A stretch of DNA of 64,000 nt from Adineta vaga (taxonomy: Eukaryota > Rotifera). The number at the start of each line of letters is the position of its first letter. Within the stretch, counting starts at the first letter, position 1. The notes under the pieces were generated by a model. That model searched no databases and was not told where the DNA came from. It saw only the letters and a list, made by a program, of their open reading frames with translations. Of the stretch, positions 1-13,800 are shown piece by piece. The stretch is taken from contig CP075494.1 of assembly GCA_021613535.1 (NCBI GenBank), forward strand, positions 3,410,001-3,474,000, read 5' to 3'. The translations under genes and the position numbers were made by a program.

Positions 1-1494
1 ATTTTTTCATTAAATTTCATGATCGGCGTGATTTTCGTTGTCTGATCTTATATACATTTTTCACCTTATTTCTTCTATTATATCGGCGTACTGAATATAA
101 ATGTATATTTTTTTTACTTATTCATTATAGAATATTTGATTTGTTCTAAAACATTTAAAAATAAATGAAACTTCATTATGAATTAGTCTTTGTTTAGAAC
201 ACGAAAAATAAACCGTACTTTATTCCATTGTATTATACAATCCGATGAATAGCAATCTTTTATTAAACACAGAGACGTTCTACTGATTTTCAAAATCAGA
301 TAATGAAAGCACGCAAAAAACAGAGCGTACAGTGTGGGGTACAGGTGAAGGTGGATCAGACAAAAATGCGCGCTCTTATCCATCCTCGCTCTTGTTCTCT
401 ACTGCGGTCACACAGTGTCTCGCATTTACAATGAAATCATTAAAAAACTGAACACATACGTCTAACTCATGAAATGTTTTACCATACTGAATTATATGAT
501 GTGGTAAGCAAACAAGTATTTATGGTTATTACGTATTGCTTTTCTCAAGTTAATTCTTTTGAAATTTATTGTTGCTGTCAAAACAAAGAAAAAGAAAGAA
601 TTTTTTATCAGCAATAGGAGTAAATATTTGCAATAAAAGCTTCTCAATACACGTTCGATGTTGAATTAAAGAACAGAAGACAATGTAAGTTTTTTATTTC
701 ACTCTGTGTCGAAATCCATTCTTAAATTGTTATTCATGATACCAGAGATGGGCACGGTCGGATCAGTTTTTAGCTGTAGCGGTTCGGTTCAGTTTAACGA
801 GACATTTTACTAATTTCTCTCGGTTTCGGTTCGGATTGGTTTTATGCATTTCGGTTTCGGTTCGGTTGAATTTCAACTTAAACTGATTCATCGCAGACAA
901 CTGTCGACATCGACCTACGTGCAACTAGAATCGTATTCCCTGCTATTTTTTGCTAGATCTGTAGCCTAAAACAAAATGAAGGTTTAGGATAAGAATAAGA
1001 TGAATGTATGTTAGAATATATAAAATAAAGTATGTGTTTATCTTAAATTGGTGTAAATCACAAAATAACGTTAACATTTTTATGAGTATCATGTTAAACA
1101 AAAGCCGTACCGCCAAAACTAACAAATTTTCATTACAGATTAGAAATTCGTCCACAGAAACTTGGAAGTTTATACTGTGCGTCTTTATATAAATGTGTCT
1201 CGATATGGAATATATCGAGAGAGCAATACCGTACTTAACTTTCTAAAAAAAACTTTTTAAATTTTAAAAAGCGTTGCGAATACTTTCTAAAACTTCCTAT
1301 GATTTTTCGAAACTGCTTGAAATTCCCACCACATTTTGAAGTATTCTTAATATTTGTCGAAAGTTTTAAAGAATTCGTATCACATTGAGAAAAAGGCGCA
1401 AATTATGTGATTGATTAATAAAGTCATCCATGGGCCACGGTAGCGGCGTAACCAGGATTTTGACGGTGGAGAGGCGGTGGGGGCTCAACCACCT
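1..1494. other. Intergenic, no convincing gene
   Basis: AT-rich sequence in which I see no ORF with recognisable domains. The short ORFs here have no family signature. It contains the CGGTTCGG-rich patch listed separately, and ends at the telomere-like hairpin that truncates the RdRP relic. Confidence 0.6.
735..865. repeat. CGGTT/TTCGG-rich degenerate simple repeat
   Basis: About 130 bp in which TTCGGTTCGG and TTTCGGTTCGG recur, for example near 778-790, 820-835 and 849-867. It is more CpG-rich than its surroundings. It looks like a decayed minisatellite; no coding function is visible. Confidence 0.6.
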
Positions 1495-1606
1495 AAATCG
1501 GTCTTCTAAGATGGGCTCATAGTATGAGGCTGTGGATGAGGATGTGATTATGCATAACAAAATAACACTGACACACACACTCATCCACACCCACCCTCTT
1601 CATTAT
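1495..1606. repeat. Telomere-like G/T-rich hairpin repeat, copy 1
   Basis: A G/T-rich left arm (GAGGCTGTGGATGAGGATGTG) and a C/A-rich right arm (CACACTCATCCACACCCACC) can fold back on each other around a spacer containing ACAAAATAACA. The same spacer words occur in the copy at about 6055-6176, so the two are related. The element interrupts the 3' end of the RdRP relic: the RdRP reading frame runs into it and stops. Confidence 0.65.
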
Positions 1607-4600
1607 ATGCTGAATCATCATCGATAAGAAGGACTGAATAAGGAAATTGATCAATATTGTTATGTTCTTCATCATTCAAATGAATGTTGATTTGAACCGA
1701 TTCATTGTATAATTTTCCTAAGATTGATGTTGATGAATGCGATGGTTTATCTCCTTTTTCCATGAAATGTGGATAGGTAGTAGGACGAAGTTCACGTGTT
1801 AAATTTTCAGCATGAACACCGCTCTTAGCAAAGTCAACCGCTACACTAAACAAATGAATTTTTGGAAAAGTCAAGATATCAGTTTAGCAAATATTATGTA
1901 CCTATGCATTTTGGCAAGCTGAATGCATCTCTCATTTTCCGCTCCGTCTGGAAGTTGATCAGCTAGTGCTAGATGACTATTAGCAATAAAGCCAAGACTT
2001 ATAAACAGAGAAAGAACGGACTCGAAATGAAATCAAAGTAATATTTTTTACTAACTTATCAGCTTTCATATATTCAGCAAAGAAATCACAAACATCTTCA
2101 ATAGTATAACAATTAGTTCGACTAAATTGAGCTTGCTTCTTTGCTTTAACAACTTGGTCTTCATAGTCGAGTGGGTCCCTATTCTTTTCGAATATTAATC
2201 GAGGATCTGAACTGATCCAAAACGTATATCCATCAAGATCGCCTCCACTATCTCACTAGCATGGGATTGCGGTCCTTGGCATGGAAACACAATGACATTC
2301 TTCAGACCATGTAAACAAGGAATATCAACTGCTTCCAAACGACGAATGTCACCTAAAATATTCACATTCGAAGAAAAATAACATCATCGAGTGAATTTCT
2401 TTACCCGGATGAAAGCACGGATTTCGAGTGACAATCACTGCACCTTGAAGAATACGACTATGAGCGGACTTTCCTCCAGTCTGTTCTATTTGTACAAAAA
2501 CTTCTCCATATCGAAGAACTTTACTTTCATCGACCACACCTAATAAACAACAACCATCTCGTACGAATATTCTTGCTCTTGTTCTCAATTGTTTCAATTG
2601 ATGAGCTTGAAAACAGAGTAACATTTGACGAACAAATGGTTCGGTTTTTAAACCAAATCGTCTCAAATATTCGATCATAAAATGATGCGTTCCATTACCA
2701 CCATTCTCTCCATTCATTTCTTCCAGAGTATCTTCTGCACTTGCAACAGATTTTGTCACTGCAAGAACTTTGTCGAGCATTTGTCTCTGTAATAAAAGGA
2801 ATACATGATCATGGATACCGAGCGACGAGAGTAAGAGAATGATCTGACGATTGAGAAATGCAGGCGCATTATGTGACGCACGAACAATATCTAGTGATAA
2901 ATTGAATGAATCGAATTTATCCATGGAATTTCGGAAATAAACTAGAACATCTTTTTCTTTAATCTCTGATGCAACATCAATAGAAACCATTCCTAAAGAA
3001 AACAAACTGTTACTATATTGGTATGAACAAAACATATATCTAACCCTTGAAACCACCACAGCGTATTTGAAATGCTGATGCAACATATGGAAGATTCATT
3101 TTTGCGGACAGATCTTCAGCCAGCTTCTTCGTTATAATCCCAATACCATCTGTATACAGTTTTCCATCAGGTGTTTTTATATCGGATATTAATTTAAAAT
3201 GTTCCTTTTGAAATTCGCTTCCTTTTATCGTCGTTGAAAAGGATTGTCCTAGCTAAAACAACGAAAATGGAAAAATTTAGAAATTTTATTGAGTCGTATG
3301 TATTATTGTTTACCCGTGCAGCGTATTTGGCGACAGGTCGAGCGTTCTCAAAGTTGCCCATCCACGAACGAATAGAATTGGTTGTATTGTGGTCTGGAGA
3401 TCGAGAATGAAACATCCAACAAAAGGATCGCGTAATTGTGAAGAGGAAAATGCTAGAAATGAATACTGACGACCACAGAATACAACTCCGCATGTAAGTA
3501 TTGCTTTGACTCGTTCATACAATTTTGTCATGCCAATATCGGCATTGAGCAGTTTTGTATAATCTATGCTCAAAGAAACAATACGAACAAAAGAAGACAG
3601 GAAGAAAAGTGTTTTCTTACTTTCGTCTCGAAACGAAACACGAAGAAAACAATCTTGTTCACTTTCGAATTGACGAGTAACACGACATTTTTCTTCTCTA
3701 TATGGACCTTCATAAAGAAAACTAGGTGGAGTTATGTAAATCTTCCGAATAAGAAATGAATCCGCCTTGTTCAATATCAATTCATTTTTTGTTATATAAA
3801 CATTGTCCGAATTGACAACAATCTCATGATAGCGTTTTAATTCTTTGATGGCACGAAGAAGTAGATGACTCAGTAAACCAGGACTGGATGCTGATGATGG
3901 TAATCGACTGAGCATCATTTGTGACATTTTGACAGTAGTCATATTCGATAGATCAGTCGATTCTGATCGTCTTGAAGGAAAAGAAATGCTCGTGTTGACC
4001 GATGTTTGGGCTTCTGGTTTCTCTTCAGTTGAATCTTCATCATCATCATCACCACAAATGGAAAGCCATGCTGCAGCAAATTCAATGATTTTGTCTAACA
4101 AATAAAGAGAAGACGATGAGAGCAGATACGATGCACGCTGTCTTACCTATGCAAGCAGTGAATGTTTTTAAAGAGCATTTGGCGAGAATTTTGTCTAGCA
4201 AATGTTCATCGACCACTAGATCATGAACGGTAATAATGTGTTTTGATATCAACTTCATTAATTCGAATTTCGTTTCAAATGAATAATTCGGCCAACGGTT
4301 ATTAAGAAAATTTTGAATACTTGTTCGATGTTGTTGAACATATTTCAATCGTTGGGTCTTTTGTTGAGGATTGATAAAATGAACAATATTGTTTTCAGAC
4401 AAAGGCTGTCGACAGAGACTGTAACGTCGAAGAACTTCAAATAGCCGGCAATATAAATTTTGACTTGGATCAAGCTGAAAGAGCCACGCATTTGCATGGC
4501 CCATATATGGATTTCCAGGTAAGCGAGTTTCTCGTGAAAATAGTTGACCTGAACCAACTCCAGATTTTTCGACATGAATGATCATTGGCGGTCGTTTGAC

Positions 4601-5814
4601 TTCAATGAGAATATAAAGAGTAGAATTGATTTTTGATAATGTTGAAGTATCTTTTTCTGTTAAAACAGGTGAAATCTTGTCACCTTTCAAACTAAAAATC
4701 ATGGTTAAGCGTAACATTAAGACCTTTCATCTAAATTTCATCTCACTCTCGAAAATGCCATTCGAATCTAAGACTTCGTTTTGTTTCATTTCGGCTTTTC
4801 AAATCAATGAGACGTGAAATAACGAAAGCTATTTTCTTTAAGCCTTGATCAATTTCAAATTCCGCTGTGTAACGAATATCATCATCGAGTAACTGTTGAA
4901 CAATACAACCAAGATTACTATTCGATTCGTCAAGACCGACGATATTTCGCATTGCAGCAGGAGTGAGAAGAATTCCATAGAGAACTTTTGGTAAAACAGA
5001 CTAAATATCAATTAAAACATATAACCATGTTCAAAGAATTCAGTAAGAACTTACTGGACAGTAGATTGGAAAAGTAACCACACAAGAGGTTCCATCTTTC
5101 ATGACGGCGGTATCTCGTTTATCTCGAGTTATTGAAGGATCTCGTTCATCAAGTTCAATATTCAGGGGGAATGTTTGATAGTTAAATTTTCCTGGATGCG
5201 TTTTACTATCGTAAATGATATTTTGAGCTGCCTCTTCAGTTTTACAAGCGATGAAAACAATTCCAGGCTTTCGATTGGGTTTGTAACAAACATGAACCGT
5301 TGCTATATCATGATAGCCAAGAGATGAAAACAATCGTGTAATTGTTTATTATTACTTCCAGGAGCTACATTTGTTAGAAAGAGACGATTTTTTAGTATTT
5401 GTGTGCCAGATGAAGTGAGTTCTGATAGCGTCAGTGAAAGATAGTACGAAGAGGAAGATTTACATGTATCATGGATAAAAGCTGGCCCCTGCAAATATTC
5501 TTCAATAAAATCACCAAAGACGCCCTGACGCGAAGGTATCGGCTGTGAAAAATGATTCCTGGCTAATTCGATATCTGTATTATTGACTGATCTTGAGAGT
5601 GTCGAATGCTCGGTAGAATATAGTAAAAAGTCACCAAAATCACATCGAATATTTCTGTATCATCATAGACTTCATCGCAGTCCGTATCGAATCCATCATA
5701 ATTACCTTCTTCATAATTACCATCGTCGGTCTCTTCGTCATCATAATCATAATCACCATCAGCATCACATGAATAGGACATATTCGGAATAATGAATGAT
5801 TGAAAGTGAATCAA
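1581..5814 (-). pseudogene. Eukaryotic RNA-dependent RNA polymerase (RDR family), decayed
   Basis: RDR enzymes copy single-stranded RNA into double-stranded RNA for RNA interference. From N to C the minus strand shows an acidic leader (start 5781 or 5814), an RRM-like domain (about 5480-5180), then RDR motifs: FLAFSSSQLRD (about 3440), RSWMGNF and KYAAR (about 3375-3320), LGQSFSTTIKGSEF (3250), FQIRCGGFKG (3060), SMDKF (2930), VTRNPCFHPG (2415), FPCQGPQSHASE (2270), the catalytic DLDG (2229-2240) and C-terminal VAVDFAKSG and PHFMEKGDK. Short GT-AG introns are visible, for example 5001-5054 and 4095-4146. The reading frame is broken near 5582 (a tiny intron is not excluded), 5340, 4805, 3427 and 2250, with an in-frame stop at 4727-4729. 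The third catalytic aspartate of DLDGD is Tyr (codon 2226-2228). The 3' end runs into a telomere-like hairpin. The family call is firm; pseudogene status is very likely unless the assembly is poor here. Confidence 0.9.
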
Positions 5815-7879
5815 CTTTTTCCCAATGACGTTTATAGAAGAAAAAATACTTCCTTGCTGAAAAATTTATAGAACAATAAAAGCATGGCTGAAGAAAAGAG
5901 AACTCAGATTATGTTCTTTTCGCTCTCTGCATTTTTAAGGCTTGTATTTAAATGATCAGTATTTTATATTGAATGATCAGTAGAAATTGTACTTTGATCA
6001 GTAAAATTTGAATTTTCATCAGTATACTGTTTCATGTTGAGTAACTGTTATATCTTGAGGCTGAGGCTGCGGATGTGGGTGAGAGTTTGTAGCAGAGTAT
6101 GCGTGGGCACAAAATAACAGGACACCCACACCCGCACCCTCATACTCACCCACACCTGCACCCTCAAATAATTTATCATCTGATAATTTAGAGCAATCAA
6201 ACATTCGACAAGAAGATAATTCAGGTATTGAGGGTTATTTTGTGTCACTTTGTGTAAAGTTAAACGAACGAAGACGTGAAAATTCTAAAAATGAAAATCT
6301 TGAAAGGAATAAATGAACTGGATAACATGTATTGTCATTTGAGAAATGTAATGAATAAAATTGATTTTTCATGGTTTCATCAATTGACAATTTCGATCAA
6401 AACCTCACTATAATTCACGTGTCCCAGAAAAGCTGTATCTTTTGACACAAAAACATAAGGGAAAATACGCGGAACCGTGCTTAAAACTTTTCAAAATAAA
6501 CGTATCCACTAAACATTTTTTCATTATTGTGAACATTAAATTTACATTTTTTGCAAATTGAAAGGTTAGTTGAAACACGATTCAACAGCATGTTTTCACC
6601 TAACATGAATAGTTCGACCGAGCACAATAAAATACAGGAAAACGTATTTGAATCGTTTTCTTAAGAATCAATGCATGAGAGCCACGACATATCGTGCTCA
6701 ATTGACATCTCATATTTCAATGAAATTTTGCCACTATGTAGGCCTCGGTGAGCTACGAAAACGCTAGAAATTTCAGCTCGTGAAACCCTTCTGTTATTGA
6801 GATATTTACGTTTTATGGAACAACTTCTCACATTATTCATAAAAAGTATACATATGTGTACGTGTGTTTGACAAAACTACTGTAATAATCGAAGCCAGTT
6901 TATATATAGTAAATACCAGCATTCGGTCCTATATTCGTTCCAATAGGAAAATCCTCGAAAATAGAGGGTGTAAATAAAATTTCACCACACGATCTTAATG
7001 AAAACCATCTTCTTCATCAAAGAATAATCCGTTTCTATCGCTTTCTTTGATTAGAATTCATTTATTTGGTTTTGGAGACGACTTGTAATATCGAAATAAT
7101 CTTGAAAAAATTCGATGTTTCAATTCGACTGTGCGTTAGTTTGATAGGAGGCGTATATCTACTTGATTGACAGTGGCAGAAAACCATTTTATCAATATGT
7201 GTTAGTTCACTTGAAATAAGCGACTGTTATTTAGAAAATATCGGATTTATATAAGCGTGAGGAAAGAAGGGATTTCCAAAACATGAAACCCACAATCTTA
7301 GAGAGAACATATGATTGCATGACGTCGTGTATATATGTATGAACATAACGAAAGAAGATATAAAGTAACGTCATGATATAACAAGTTTTCATAGATATAA
7401 AATAACAGAAAATGCTTTTTTATATACATGTTCGAATAGTATTCAAACACATTCTGAATTTTACTCAATACAAAGCTATTTTTTATTCATACATACTTCG
7501 AGAAAGTTCTTCAACATTCAGCAGAACTTTTAATCAAAATTTAACATACACGATTGATCGGTTTTTTTGAAAACAAATCCAACCAATAAAGCTATTTCGA
7601 TCGTGTGTTTTTTTTTCAATTTTAGTAAAGAAATCTGTTGCACGGCGTGACGCATGTCATTTTATCAGTATGCGCAACAGAAAGAGATAAAAACTGGGAA
7701 AAAATACGAAGGAAAGAATTTATTATAGTCTGTAACTTCTCTGAAAACATATTTTTTTCTTTCAAAATGTGCGTCTGTGTATAAACCCAAACTGACTTTT
7801 TCCCATTCTACTGTTAATATGTTTAATGCTTCAAAATATTCTAACATTAATTTCATTATTAGATTTTCAAAACAATAAA
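5815..7879. other. 2-kb divergent intergenic region
   Basis: It lies between the RdRP relic (minus) and the giant helicase gene (plus), so it would hold both promoters. Besides the hairpin at about 6055-6176 there is a GTGTCCCAGAAAAGCTGT word at about 6420 resembling the end of the fold-back transposon at 41617. The rest is AT-rich with no gene I can support. Confidence 0.55.
6055..6176. repeat. Telomere-like G/T-rich hairpin repeat, copy 2
   Basis: It begins TCTTGAGGCTGAGGCTG and continues with GTGGGTG words, has a central GGGCACAAAATAACAGGACA, and ends with CACCCACACC and GCACCCTCAAATAA. The two arms are imperfect reverse complements. The outer TCTTGAGG end is shared with the copy at 19280-19380 (on the other strand), which defines a dispersed family. 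Confidence 0.7.
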
Positions 7880-10800
7880 ATGACATCAAATAATTCATCG
7901 ATTAAATGGAGTGTTCAAATTAGCCCTCTACCTTCATCGATAAGTCGTGAAAAACTCGCTCAAGAACTTCATTTACCACAGAAATTGTATATTTCTATTC
8001 CAAAAAATAATTCTTGTGCATGGATTAATAATTTTATCGATGAAGATGACGCAAAAGAATTTGTACGACAATGGTCCGGTGCCACAATTCAAGGTCAAAA
8101 AATCAAATGTACTGCTACGTCACGTTCAAACGACCAAGCTGAGTCTTTTCAAAAAGTTCAAAAACAATATACATCTAAGATTGAACCATTAACAAATCAA
8201 CCATGTGATTCCAGATCATCATCGACAGAACCAAAACTAACAAAAGAGAACTTAAATCGACTTACAATACCGACATCTCTCATGTCTACTAACACCAACC
8301 AATTTTTAAATAATAATGAAGAAAAAAGTGGAAATATATTCAAAACTCAAAGTAAACCAATATTACGATTTGGAGAAACAAAGACAAAAAGTGAATATCG
8401 TGATGAACGATATAGAAATAATGAGTTAACCGGTAATTTAGCTCACGCAAATAAGCGTACGACAAACCTTATAAAAAAGTTCGAAGAAAACTTATTGAAA
8501 CAAGATTTATATCGTATGAGAAGCGATTCTTCTTCATCAACAAGTTCGATTAGCTCGACACAATCTACGAATACCAATACGAGACGATGTCGTAATGGTA
8601 TCAAATGTTTTAATGCTGATTGTACTTTTGATCATCCCGATGGTTGGAAACCATGCATAGATGGAGAAAAATGTGAAGATTTTGAATGCACAGCTAATCA
8701 TCCTTTTGAACAAAAAGGAAAATGTCGTAGTGGTGGTAATTGTAAGAATTCAGATTGCAAATTTTTACATCCAAAAACACGTGCTGCAATATGTCAGTTC
8801 CGTGGTAAATGTAAACTATGGTCTTGCCAAAAACTACATCCAAAAACTCGAGCTCGGCGATGTCCTAATAAAGAAAAATGTACAAATCTCGATTGTTTAT
8901 GCATACATCCATCAGAACGTAGTGAATCATTGTGTTCAGTTGGGGCTGAATGTCGTGAAATATCCTGCAAACTCAATCATCCAAATGAACGACCACCTAG
9001 ATGTGATCAACCAGATATATGTCCAAATTTTAATTGTATCCGTCTGCATCAACCAGAATGGAATCCGTGTGAAAAAGGAGATGATTGTGAAGATAAACAA
9101 TGTTCGAAGATTCATTCACCGGAGCGTAATTTAAATCTCGAACAAAAAAACAAGAAAAATCAAAAATCAAGAAAAACAAACTTGAAATCACTGGAACAAC
9201 GAATTATAGATCGTGAAAAGGCTTCGTTACCAATTTTAGCTTGTCGAAATGATTTTTGTCAACGTCTTGAACTTGAACATGTTTTAATTGTAACTGCTGA
9301 AACTGGTAGTGGTAAAAGTACTCAGTTACCTCAATATGCTGCTGAACATTTTGGTTCACTTGTTGTTTGTACTCAACCACGTGTTGTTGCTGCTCTTTCA
9401 TTAGCACGTCGTGTTGCTGATGAATATGATGGAAAATCAGTTGGCGATTCTGTTGGTTATCAGGTTGGTCATGGTAATCGAGTTAACGGATCCGATATTA
9501 TGTTTATGACTGATGCAGCATTAATTCGAGAAAGTCAACGTGATCCTGAATTAAAGCATATTCGAGTTTTGATTATCGATGAAGCACATGAACGTTCATT
9601 AAATACAGATATTGTTATTGGAATTTCAAAGCTTTTGCTTGCAAAACGTCCAGATGATTTCTATGTTATTATTGCTTCAGCAACAATTGATCCAACTCGT
9701 TTTCTTCAGTTTTTTGATCGTTCTTCGTATACACCTTTGAAAGTCGAAGGTCGAGTATTTGAAGTAACCAAAGCTGAAAGACCTCCACCACCCAATTGTA
9801 CTGATCAAAAATTAATTATATCACATGTAGTTCCTTCTATTATTGAATTATATCCACAACATGAAGGACATATACTTGTTTTTCTTCCTGGTCAAAGTGA
9901 AATTGAACGAGCATTGAAAATATTTAAATCTAAACTTCCTGATGATTGTGTTGCACTTCCATTATATGGTTCACAATCACCCGAAGATCAAGAAAAAGTT
10001 ATTAAATTTAATGAAATAGGTAAACGAATGGTTGTTTTCTGTACCAATGTTGCTGAAACATCATTAACAATTCCAAATGTTCGATTAGTTATTGATTCTG
10101 GTTTAGCAAAAGAAGCTCGTTATGATATTAAACGTCGTTTAACTGTTATTGAAACTGTACGGATTTCATGTTCATCTGCTGATCAACGTAAAGGTCGAGC
10201 TGGACGAACAGCACGTGGTCATTGTGTTCGTTTATATGAGGATAAAGAATTAAAACGACAAAATATTGAACCAGAAATTTTACGATCATCACTTGATCTT
10301 GTTCTTTTACAATTAATTCGTTTAAATTTCGATCCAAAAACGTTCCAATTTATGGATCAACCACCTTCAAATATAATTTACAATTCACTTGATCTTCTTA
10401 CAAAACTTCAATGTATAAATGAACAAAAAATAACAAAACGTGGTGAATTATTTACTGAACTTAGTCTTGATCCTCGACTAAGTTCGTTTATCGTCGATGT
10501 TTACTTGGAATATAAAACATTATTAGAACTTGTCGTTGCTATTGTTGCAATTCTTTCAGCACCTGGAACAATTTTTTTTATGGGTGGAAATAAAGAAGAA
10601 GCAAGAACACGTATGGCACTTCAAGCACATAGCCATAAAAGTGATTTAATGCATTTATATTCAGTTTACAATGCTTGGAAAAATGCAAGTGGAAATGAAT
10701 TACATGGCAAATGTTCAAAATGTACAAAATTTATTAAATATTGTGTGTGTCGAATAAAATACAGTAATGAAAATAATTTAAATAATAAAATTTTACAACA

Positions 10801-13800
10801 TATTTATACATCATGTTTATCAATTATAAAACAAATTCGTAATGCACGTTGGATTCAACCACGTAATGAAATGTCTGAAGATACAAATAAAATACTTGGT
10901 ATTCATTTGACGAAACTTTTCCCTGAACAATGTGGTTATTTACTTGTTCCACAAATGCCAACTGAAGGTGTTCGATTAGTTGCAACAGATATCCGTGCAA
11001 ATATTACAAATACAAGTGTATTTATGCAAAAACTTAATAAAGATTCAGATCGAGAACTTTATCAATATTTTGTTGCAATGACAATAACTCAATTACCATC
11101 AGGAAATTATATTATTGAACGACTTCATCCAATACCGCGATCAAATGTTATGATACAATCTTCAATACAAAATTTAGATACATATGATGGTATTGGTTCA
11201 GAATTTGCGCATCTTCTTCGTGAAAAATTAAAAGTTTATCAATCAGAACCATGGGCAAAATGGATTGTTTATCAATATGATCGAACACAATGTCGATTTA
11301 TGATTTCAGGTCTTGAAACAACGAAATCAGCAGTTTTACCTATTGTTCAACGTTGTCGAGATGAAACTAGAAAAAAACTTTCGGAAACTTATGATTTATT
11401 AGAATGTGGACCAATAAAAGCAAATTTTCAAAGTGGTTTAGTTTGTACACATATTAATAAAATGTCTAATATATTGAAAATGAATCTTCAAAATGTTCCT
11501 TGCCAAACATTGAATGAATTAAAAGATTGGATAAACAAGATGACGGGAATTGAATGGAATGAAATCAAAGAACATGGATTTTATACACCAAAAGTTGATA
11601 CAGGAAACAATACGAATAATAAACATGTTTATGTTGTTTTTAAAAATGAAGATACGTATCGACGTGCAATTAGTAAAATTTCTCCATTTTATTTAATTGA
11701 ACAAGAAGGAAGATCTCGAGACAATGAAAGGGAAAGTTGGGGTCGTGAACTTATTATTGAAGTTCCATCAAATATTACTGCTAATGATATTATTAAACAA
11801 TATGGTAGTGATATTATCATGAAATGTGTTTCATTAAATGAGAGAAATCGAAAAGAATCATCTCTTAAATTAGATAGTTTACCTATAAATATTGATGAAA
11901 CATATCTTCGCCAATGTCTTCAGACAGCTAATGCTCCATCACCAAAAAATGTTTATGTTGGACGTACGAAAAATGATTTAACTGGATGGGCAAAAGTTAC
12001 TTTTCATGATGAAGAGCAACGTAATCGAGCTGCAGCTGAATATGATGTACAATTATGTCAAACATCATTTCCAATAACAATTCAGGGTAATAAAGGTCCA
12101 AAGCAAAAATATATTCAAACTAAAGTAATGAAAAATGATGAACCAGAATTGATTGAGAATCTTCCAAAAAATTTATTTCGTCTTACTGTTGTCAGTCGTG
12201 AAGCTGCTCTGATAATATTCACCTCAACGACAAATGCAGATTGGACTATTGATGGAACAGCAACAATAACTATTCTTCGAACAGATTTATATCCAAATTT
12301 TCAACAAACACTCAATGGTATTTGTGAAAAGTTCGAAGTAAAAGTTAAATGCAAAGATATACGAAAAAGTTTCGGCAAATGTTGTACATTTAGTCATGGA
12401 AGTCCACAAAAAACAAGTTTAGCTGCATCAATGCTATCACAAAATTTTGCTCCCATTAATATTAAATTAAATACCGAACGACAAAAACAATTATTTCGTG
12501 AATTAGAAGAAATTGGTCAAATACAAAAATGGGCACAAGAATTATCATTACAGATAAATTCAAATAAATTTTTTACAAATATTGAGATTCGTGGTCCACA
12601 AACCTCTCAAGGACAATTCATGAGACGAATTGCTGATTATTCGGATGGTTTTGATCAACGTTTTCGTGAACATGAACTCAGTGCAATAATAGCAACATTT
12701 TTTGGTCAACAAAAAGCAGCATCTATTAAATTACAACAAATTGCTTCGAAATGGGCATCAAAATCATGTTTAGTTTCATTTAATTCAAAACTAGCGACGA
12801 TCAGAATTATTGGCAAAGCAAATGTTCTATTAAAAAATTTAAATTTATGTGAAAATGAAGTTCTTCAACTTTTAGATGAGATTACTGCGAATACAGATGA
12901 TATTGAAAGTGATGATGAAGAAGAAAATGAAGACGACGAAGAAGAAGAGATGAATAGTTTGCGAACAGAACGTCGATGTGTTTTTTGTAAACAAGTATCT
13001 TCAATTTCCACAAGTTTATTTCGCATATGTGGACATGCTTATTGTCGATGTACTGCACAATCACTTGCGTCAACACCATCATTTCCATTACGATGTAAAG
13101 ATTGTCAAACAAATATTCATATTCGTGATATTGAAATGATTTTTAATAATAATCAACAATCATTAATACATTTATTAAAAAGTTCCATTCAGGATTATTT
13201 AACAAAAAATGCACAACAAGATGATCGTGTTTTTTGTCCAAATGATGAATGTGAAGGATTAATTAAATTAAGTCATAATTATCAAACTTGTTTAACATGT
13301 GGACAAAATGTTTGTCCAAAATGTCAAACTATTGATGATGAAATTCATCTTAATAAAACATGTATTCAATTTAGACAAGAAAAGAAACGTCAAGGAGAAT
13401 TTTTACCACAACTTTTCCTTGCTGCAAGAAAATTTGTTGAAGAATATTGGCCATTGGATCAATCAGTACAACCAATTGGTCGTATTGATGAAAATCCTTA
13501 TTTAGAAAAACAATATAAATCATTAATAAGATTTTATAAAGGAAATGAAGTTTTAGGTCATTCATTTCCACCAGATTTATCCAAAGGTTTTTTTGCTTAT
13601 CATGGTTGTCCTTTTCAAGCTATTGATGCAATTAGTCAAACCGGTTTTGATCCGAAACGTCGATCAGGTCAAGCATATGGTCGTGGAGAATATTTTGGAG
13701 TTACAGCTTTAATTTCTGATAGTTATTCACAAAAAGGAGGAAATCAAAATGGTTTCAGTCAAATGTTTATTGCGTTTATTCTTCGATGTACTCAAATTAC

